NCBI GenBank assembly: GCA_951799425.1
Contig: OX637395.1
Location: 8,948,951-9,012,950, forward strand
Length of the DNA: 64,000 nucleotides
Reading direction: 5' to 3'
Source of the DNA: Ilex aquifolium
Lineage: Eukaryota; Streptophyta; Magnoliopsida; Aquifoliales; Aquifoliaceae
The position numbers were made by a program, and so were the translations under genes. This document shows, in pieces, positions 57,428 to 64,000 of this stretch; positions within the stretch are counted from its first letter, which is position 1; every line of letters starts with the position of its first letter. The notes under the pieces were generated by a model. The model saw only the letters and a list, made by a program, of their open reading frames with translations, had not been told where the DNA came from and did not search any database.

Positions 57428-57442
57428 CAATGACAATCATCC

Positions 57443-58424
57443 GAGCGTTATAACACGATGCAAATAAGGTAATTTGGTTGAGGTAACAACTTCTTGGCAA
57501 AGAGATCTAGACTTCATCAACTAATTAAAACATATAACATTCTTGGTTCTTCATGTCATGTGCACGACGAGTTGACCCAACAAGTCCAGGTCGGTGCCAT
57601 CAGTCACGGGAACTACTTGGAAAACAACGGTTGTCATAACCGTTATAAGGGTTAATTATTTTTTATATTTATGTGGTTTCAATTAGAAATATTTTTGTTA
57701 TTTGACGTTTAAAATTATGTATATTATTCATTTGTAATTATGTATTAAAGTGAAATAGTTACTTTTATCATCCATGTTGTGAGCTTTGTTTCCATTGTTT
57801 CCCTCCAAAAGAACATTGTCTAAGTGCCTAAAATACCTTTTATAATATATGATATAATACCCAAATAGGTAGGGCATTGATTCCAGATCAAAATATATGT
57901 AAGAAAAACATAAGTGATTTTCGGCCCCGAATAAAAAAACCTCACTTGAGAGAAAAAAACACCCGATATGTTTGATTGAAATGTTTTGATTTGTTGTCAT
58001 GTTTCATTAATTTTATGGTCAAGAATAAATTAAACAAAAAATCTGATTTTAAAACGTGAGTATTATGATAATTTTTTAATTATGTTAACGACGTCAATTA
58101 TTTCATTTTAGTACATAATTATAAAGAGTAATGTGTATAATTTTAAACATCAAATAGGTAAAGTGCTTCTAACCGAAACCACAAGGGAATAAAAAACAAT
58201 TAACCCTATTTTTAAAAATACTCTATTCCTTAAGGTTTTAAAAAATTCTATACTTCATCTTAGGTTTTCAAAAATTCTATACCTCAAAATTTGTCACAAA
58301 TATGAATTATATCACTAACAAATTGTCTAACCCACGACTCCCGTTCACGATGGTATTGAAAAAATATATTTATTGTCGTAATTTATTCGTAGTCATTATT
58401 TAATGTTATAAATGAGAAAACAAA
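57443..58424. other. intergenic, no gene seen
   Basis: AT-rich sequence; the 90-codon minus frame at 57728-58000 has no recognisable domain and unremarkable composition. Confidence 0.4.
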
Positions 58425-58440
58425 TAGATCATGATTTGAT

Positions 58441-58563
58441 ATAATTCACCCTTGTCCCTAAAAGGACATGCTATAACCTAGTTTAAATAATGGTGGTCAG
58501 CTGTTGAGTTCGATAGAGTAGTTGACGTAAGTCTGAACACCCTGTAACAAAAAAAAAAAAAAG
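58441..58563 (+). mobile_element. short SINE with a perfect 16-bp target duplication
   Basis: TAGATCATGATTTGAT flanks it at 58425-58440 and 58564-58579. The 123-bp body has a B-box-like GAGTTCGATAG, ends GTCTGAACACCCTGTAAC and a 15-base A run. Perfect flanks indicate a recent insertion. Confidence 0.82.
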
Positions 58564-58579
58564 TAGATCATGATTTGAT

Positions 58580-59350
58580 TGCTCAATGGAACTTGATTTT
58601 GATGTAACATTGTTAAATTTATGGAAACTAACACAATTAAATTTCATATGATGATGAAGATGATAGAACTTAATGGCAATTATGTAATAAAATCTAACCA
58701 TCTAATTTTGATGTACAGTGATGGACCTAGCCTATATTTGTGTAGGAGTGTTAATCTATGTGAACATACCTGAGTGGGAGTGTTAACCGATGTGAGCTTG
58801 TCGAGCTTAAGTATACTCAATCTATACTTAGTTGCGACTGATTGAGCTAAAATTTTTACCCAAGCTCGACAAGTAAAAACTTATGAGCATTCAAGGCGAA
58901 ATCAAACCAAATTTCTCGAGAAAGTTATCAAAAGTATTTCTTCATATTTTGTTATTAGCCATAAAATCACACTCTAAAAGTTCAGGTTTTCCAAAAATCA
59001 ACTTTACAGAACTCGTTGTTGGAATTCGACTCATTTGCAGAACAAGTCTAAGTATTTGGTAAGTTTCGATTATTTTTGCAATTTAAACAACACTGAAAGA
59101 ATCAAAATCAAGCAAAGCCTAGGCCTGACCCGAACTTGAGCTACTAAGATTGTTTAATAATCTTCCTTTTTAGAGGAGATGAGAGTCATAAAATGAATAA
59201 GAATCGAATTTAGGACTCGTAGAATTTATGACAACACTTGACTTCTTAATCCTTTTTTTATGTACGTATACATTGGTGAATTAACATTATAATGGCTATA
59301 GCAACGTTCGAATAATCTATATAATAAGATAGCTAGGTTTTTGAACTTAT
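58580..59350. other. intergenic with a decayed hAT-like repeat at about 58740-59150
   Basis: GAGTGTTAATCTATG and CAAGCTCGACAAG, GACCCGAACTTGAGC strings resemble the GCTCGA-type hAT MITE at 18450-18778. Ends are not resolvable. No gene. Confidence 0.35.
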
Positions 59351-59358
59351 GGGGGTAT

Positions 59359-59389
<31 letters not shown>

Positions 59390-59393
59390 AAAA
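59351..59393. repeat. GGGGGTATACCCCC palindrome running into C20 and A14
   Basis: A 14-bp perfect palindrome (59351-59364) whose right arm is extended into a run of 20 C (59360-59379) followed by 14 A (59380-59393). Homopolymer lengths this long are prone to sequencing error. Confidence 0.85.
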
Positions 59394-61954
59394 TTTCAAA
59401 AACCCAACACAAACATTCCACAACACACTACACACACTCCAACACACATTCATTCTATATATACAAACACTCATTATATACATACTCCAACTACACACAC
59501 TCTAATACACGCATAGTGTCATAGCTTAACATATAGTGACTTCAATCACGGGATATTGCTAGTGTATCTATATAGAAAAAAGAAAGAAAGAATAATGCAT
59601 CTATAGTACAGGGAGAAAACATCCACAAAGCAGTGAAAAGATGTCCCAAAGACAATACAATTAAAAAGACAGACATGAGAAATTAAGTTTCGCCTTTAAT
59701 AATAATTGATACCTTAACGTGTTGATAGAATCTTAAGAAAATGTCAACTAATTCTGAATTTCGTGGTTACGTCCAATAAGTCTTTTGCTATTGAATTAAT
59801 TCGATGTGATTAAATTGAGACGTTTTTTAAAACCCAAAACGTGAATAATGCTGATTTTTTATCATTCAATTCTTTATGCGAGTAAAAATCATCATTTCAT
59901 TCAAATGAAAGAAAGGTCTAGTCTAGAGACACACTTGCTGAATAAAATACGATGTTTTAAAAGTAAAATTAAGCCAAAAAGGAAACTAGAAAAATTCCAA
60001 AACCATTGAAATTAACCCAAATCCGTTCTTAAGGCCCCAATAGAGTTGTTAGGCTTATGTTCAATCATCTTCAATTATATTTTTAGGATCTTAAATAAAA
60101 TATTCGAAAAATTATGAAGAGGTACCTTTTAAACTACTTAATTGTGAGAAAATATCTTAACAAAAATCTTTTGTAAATAAGTGCTCTTGACTTGAAATGT
60201 ATTGTATTTAAGTATACATTGATAGATTTTCAAATTTTTTCTTTACTAATATACCCTTTTTCCTTATTTATTGGACTGTTTAGATTGATAGTCCTATTTT
60301 TTATGAGATGTGGTTTATTATATTAAAAATTTTCTATTTTAATATATCAGCATATTTGAATTTAAAAGTTAAATCATATAGATTATGATTTAACGACTGG
60401 TGTAAATTTTCAGCTTCGAATTTTCTGTCTTCCTCGTCAACGCTTGTTCTTCGTCAATGGAAATAGTTGAACGCCTGGTTTTATTTTAGCATGTCAACGT
60501 TTGATAATCTTCGTCTTCTTGAACATATATCGTGGTATTTTATTTCAGGTTTGGATATATATGTTTGATGTTAATGTAACGATTATCATTCTTGTGAAAT
60601 TGGTAGTGTACAACTAACACAATTCAAACACGTTTAATGCAACGACTAGCCTTCTTTTGAAATTGGTAATGTGTAACGCCAAGAGAATGGTTTAGCCAAT
60701 TTTTTTTTCTCATGTTTATATGTACGATACGTGTATCCGTGTAATATCACAATATAATGACACTGTGATCATCTATATTTTTTCCTGAACATACTCTTCT
60801 TACCATGTTTCAGTGTACAACCAACTCGTTTTTTAATTTCACATTGTGATATCACGGTGTGTCACGCATAGTATTTAACCCTAGTGTATGAATTAGGAAA
60901 TGTAATTGCACATTTATCTATTACAATATGACAAATACAGTATTATACATTGCGTTGTTACACTGCGATATAACACTGACTGTGTTCTTACAAGAGGTGA
61001 AATATTTTTTTGTCCTCACTACTTTTGATTGTTCGTGTTTTTGATTTGGTTGAAATCTCATGAATTTTATGGCATTTTGTTTGTATCAGATTTTGTTTAA
61101 ATTTCAAAACTCATCAACATCATCTCCATTTTTTGGAAGCTTATGTGTTTGTTTTGGTTGAAAACTGAATGATTTTGTGGATAATTTTGTTTAAATTTCA
61201 AATCCCGTGTTTTGGTGAGAAGGACCAGTTGCCGGATTTGATGGGTTTATTGCATGAAGTCTGGTTGTTTTCCAAGAAACTCCTCCCGCCTATTTGTATT
61301 TTTATGTGGGCATTTCTATCATTCATAAAAAAAAATTTACTTATATACAAAATATTTTGTACCGAATACTTTTATACAATTAAGTGGTAAATTACCGGCC
61401 TACAATAAAACCTAAAATATTTAGACATAAGTTCAATTAAACTCAATGCTAATGTTCCATCAAAGCCAATCTTCTTTTTAGGTCCCTACCGTGCTTGGCA
61501 AAACTACATACTATTTTCTTTCATATGTTCTATTTAATTAATTTGGGCAATTTAAAATTTATTTTATTTGTTAATTTTTTTTAATAATTTGGTGGTCTTT
61601 TGATAAGTTAGACTTATTTCGATTTCAATTAAATCTGTAAAGAGTGTCTTATTTTGCAAATGAGAGCATAAAATACCACCAACCTTGATCGACTTAAGGC
61701 CCCAATAGAGTTGTTAGACTGAAATTGGCGATTTTTTAAAAATCACACGATGGCAATCTTTTACACCATTTGTTAACGCCACAACTTTGCGAGTATGTTC
61801 GCATTATGAAAGAGGCTGATACAAATAACTCATTTGTTAAAAGGAAATTTAGAAGTCGGTACAAAAATTTGGACTTAATTGAGTTAAACTACATTAAGAA
61901 AACTTATTTGACCCTAAGTGCATTTTTTTTGAAAAGATACCAAAAGACCATTTA
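59394..61954. other. intergenic, no gene seen
   Basis: The string TTAAGGCCCCAATAGAGTTG occurs twice (60031 and 61694), marking copies of an unresolved repeat. Short frames show no domains. Confidence 0.4.
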
Positions 61955-62805
61955 TTATTCCATTACTCTATCTCTCTCTTCCATATTTTCTCTCTATCTC
62001 TCTCTCACACACATATTGATAATTTATTTTTTTTAAATATATAAAGATTTGATTTAATTTTTTCATCTCTTTCTCCTATTTTTTTTTTTCTCTCTCTATT
62101 TTCTCTCACCGTTACTCTTTCTATTCTTATTCTCTCTCTTTGTATCAACATTACAACAACATAATTACACCAATTAGTTACAATTACTCTATAATGCATC
62201 AAACAGTTATTCATGTGTTCTAATAAACCAAACAATTACATTAAATAATTACACGAAATTACAACATCAATTGAATTTGTCATTCAGTTGTTTACATAAA
62301 CCAAAGAGTTACATCATTTAGTATTACGACATGGTTACACCAATTATATACACCAAATTGGGTTTATCATTACACAAAAGAGTTTACCATTATACCAAAT
62401 TTGGTGTATATAATTGGTGTAATCCTGTCGTGATACTAAATGATGCAACTCTTTGATTTATGTAAATAACTGAATAACAAATTGAGTTGGTGTCATAATT
62501 TTGTGTAACTGTTTGGTTTATTAGAACACATAAGTAACTATTTAGTGTATTATATGTCAATTGTAACTGATTGGTGTAATTGTGTTGTTGTAATGTTGAT
62601 ATAAAGATAGAGAAAGTAAGGAAAGAGAATAACGGTGAGAGAAAATAGGAGGGAGAGAGTGAGACATAGAGAGAAAATCGGGGAGAGATGAAAAAATTAA
62701 ATCAAATTTTTATATATTTGAAAAGAAAATAAATTATCAATGAGAGATAAAGAGAAAATAAGGAAGAGATGGAGCAAAAATAGGGAAGAGAGAGAGAGTC
62801 AAAGA
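61955..62805. mobile_element. foldback (palindromic) element with about 400-bp arms
   Basis: The left arm (about 61955-62359) and right arm (62398 to about 62805) are inverted copies with a 38-bp spacer. The innermost segment is ACCAATTATATACACC and its complement. Both arms carry a pyrimidine/purine-rich block, ATCAACATTACAACAACA and a GTTACACCAATT motif. Sequence beyond the right arm also matches 36900-37085, so the element may extend to about 62970. Confidence 0.8.
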
Positions 62806-63035
62806 ATAAAAATTATGCATAATTTAAGGAAGGATAAATAAGTAAAAAAATTCAAATGTTATTTGAATTTTGTACCTAATCACAAGATATTTTACTAAAA
62901 TTGAACTTAATAGAGTAAAATATTTATTCATTCACTTCCTCTCAAATAAATTTACAAAAATATATCCACACTGAAAAAACCCTTTGTTAGATGTATTGTG
63001 TTCTGCCTTTTATTATCAAGCTTGATCAATTTACG

Positions 63036-63646
63036 CAGGGCCGGCTCGAGACATTTTGGATTCCAAAGCGGAAACGATAAATAAGGCCTTTTATTTTTAA
63101 TATTAATAATAAATATTTTTAATTTTTTAAAAAAATATAAAAATATTAATTAAATTTTTATATTCAAACTTTTATTACCATAGTTGAACTTGATAATAAG
63201 AGAGAAAAGGAATAATTAAAAATTATGATGATAAGTTTAAACTCAACTTTTTTAGTGGGTTAAGACTAAATTTTTAGTATCTTTAGTTTTACTATTATTT
63301 AAAAAAAAAATATATATATATATATATATTTTAGGCCTTTTTAATTTCACGGCTAAATTAATAGACTCAATCTGCTTTGAGTTGAAATATTTTATTTTGG
63401 CATAAATTTAAATTTTGTGTATGGACTAATACTGCATGCCTATAAATTATGGGGCCTTCCTTGAAGTGAGGCCTTCATTTTTTTATTTGGGCTTGTTTTT
63501 TTATAAAACCTTTTTGTAGAGCTTAAAGTATTTATGGATTTAGTTTTTTTACATGGCCTATTTATCATATCTAAAAATTTAGGATCTTCCTTAAAAATGG
63601 GGCATAAAGCCCAAGCTTTTTCAACTACAGTGTTGAGCCGCCCCTA
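63036..63646. mobile_element. hAT-type MITE, longer relative of 3961-4373
   Basis: The ends CAGGGCCGGCTCGAG and (reverse complement) TAGGGGCGGCTCAAC. The flanks AATTTACG (63028-63035) and GATTTATG (63647-63654) agree at 6 of 8 bases. The interior shares GGGCCT/AAGCCCA-type strings and AT-rich filler with the element at 3961. Confidence 0.7.
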
Positions 63647-63654
63647 GATTTATG

Positions 63655-64000
63655 ATACAAATATGAATTTAGCACCTTATAGGAAAATTAGCAATAACCT
63701 TGTGTCTGAAGACCCTTTTCAATACCAAAAATAAAAAATTAAATATTGGTCGTACAATATTTTAAATTTTTTTCTTTAATCTCGCAATTTAAAATTAAAT
63801 AAAAAAGAGATAGAAGAAAGAGAAGAGAGATATAGATGTGAATTGATGGATTGTCTGACATTCAGGGTCAAGCAATGAAAATGATGTTTTTGAGTGAAAA
63901 GAATTTGTGGGATAAATTTTATACCGTTGGATCAAAGTAGATTACAATTGGATCAATCTTGATCATTTTTTTAATTTTATAAATTGAAAATTTAACTTTC
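63655..64000. other. intergenic, no gene seen
   Basis: AT-rich; no gene or repeat boundary recognised. Confidence 0.4.

Noticed and set aside
1-64000. CRISPR arrays, rRNA, intact tRNA genes, bacterial-type operons
   Set aside because: Tandem arrays present have no unique spacers; A/B boxes found belong to SINE-like sequences that lack a complete tRNA fold; the gene structure is eukaryotic.

Overview
The window is plant nuclear DNA, most likely from a eudicot, though the sequence does not fix the species. The grounds are AT-rich intergenic DNA full of (GA)n, (TA)n and (CA)n microsatellites, a multi-exon host gene with plant-type introns, and a dense nested set of plant transposable elements: Ty3/gypsy Tat, MULE, hAT, a CACTA-like end, SINEs and solo LTRs.

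Layout. 1-5650: small inverted-repeat elements, including a hAT-type MITE with a perfect 8-bp target duplication nested in a larger element. 5656-17680: a complete Ty3/gypsy Tat-lineage retrotransposon with nearly identical 760-bp LTRs and a GAAGG target duplication. It holds gag-protease, a stop codon in a classic readthrough context, a broken pol with two RNase H domains, seven 76-bp tandem repeats, and an antisense spliced gene that was later interrupted by a solo LTR. 18450-20000: a hAT MITE and SINE-like relics. About 20200-25700: the only intact host gene recognised, a 733-residue CCCH zinc finger/RRM RNA-binding protein with eight coding exons, including a GC-AG intron. 25700-32200: microsatellites, a CACTA-like end and hAT elements. 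32291-35809: a deletion derivative of a FAR1-type MULE with ~225-bp terminal inverted repeats. 35865-38380: hAT and foldback-family repeats.

38887-54711: a 15.8-kb Mutator-like element, the most interesting object here. It has terminal inverted repeats, a 10-bp target duplication (9/10), a decayed MuDR-type transposase, a decayed multi-exon plant mobile domain (PMD, MAIN-like) gene and three small unrecognised ORFs. Two solo LTRs and one hAT MITE have inserted into it. Its transposase frame carries ten premature stops but no frameshift over 2.6 kb.

54712-64000: intergenic DNA with three SINE-type insertions, two inverted-repeat (foldback) elements and a hAT MITE.

The functional content is one RNA-binding gene between layers of elements. 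The Tat element is young (three LTR mismatches counted by eye), whereas the PMD-bearing MULE is old. All coordinates, splice sites and repeat boundaries were read by eye; no alignment or database search was run.
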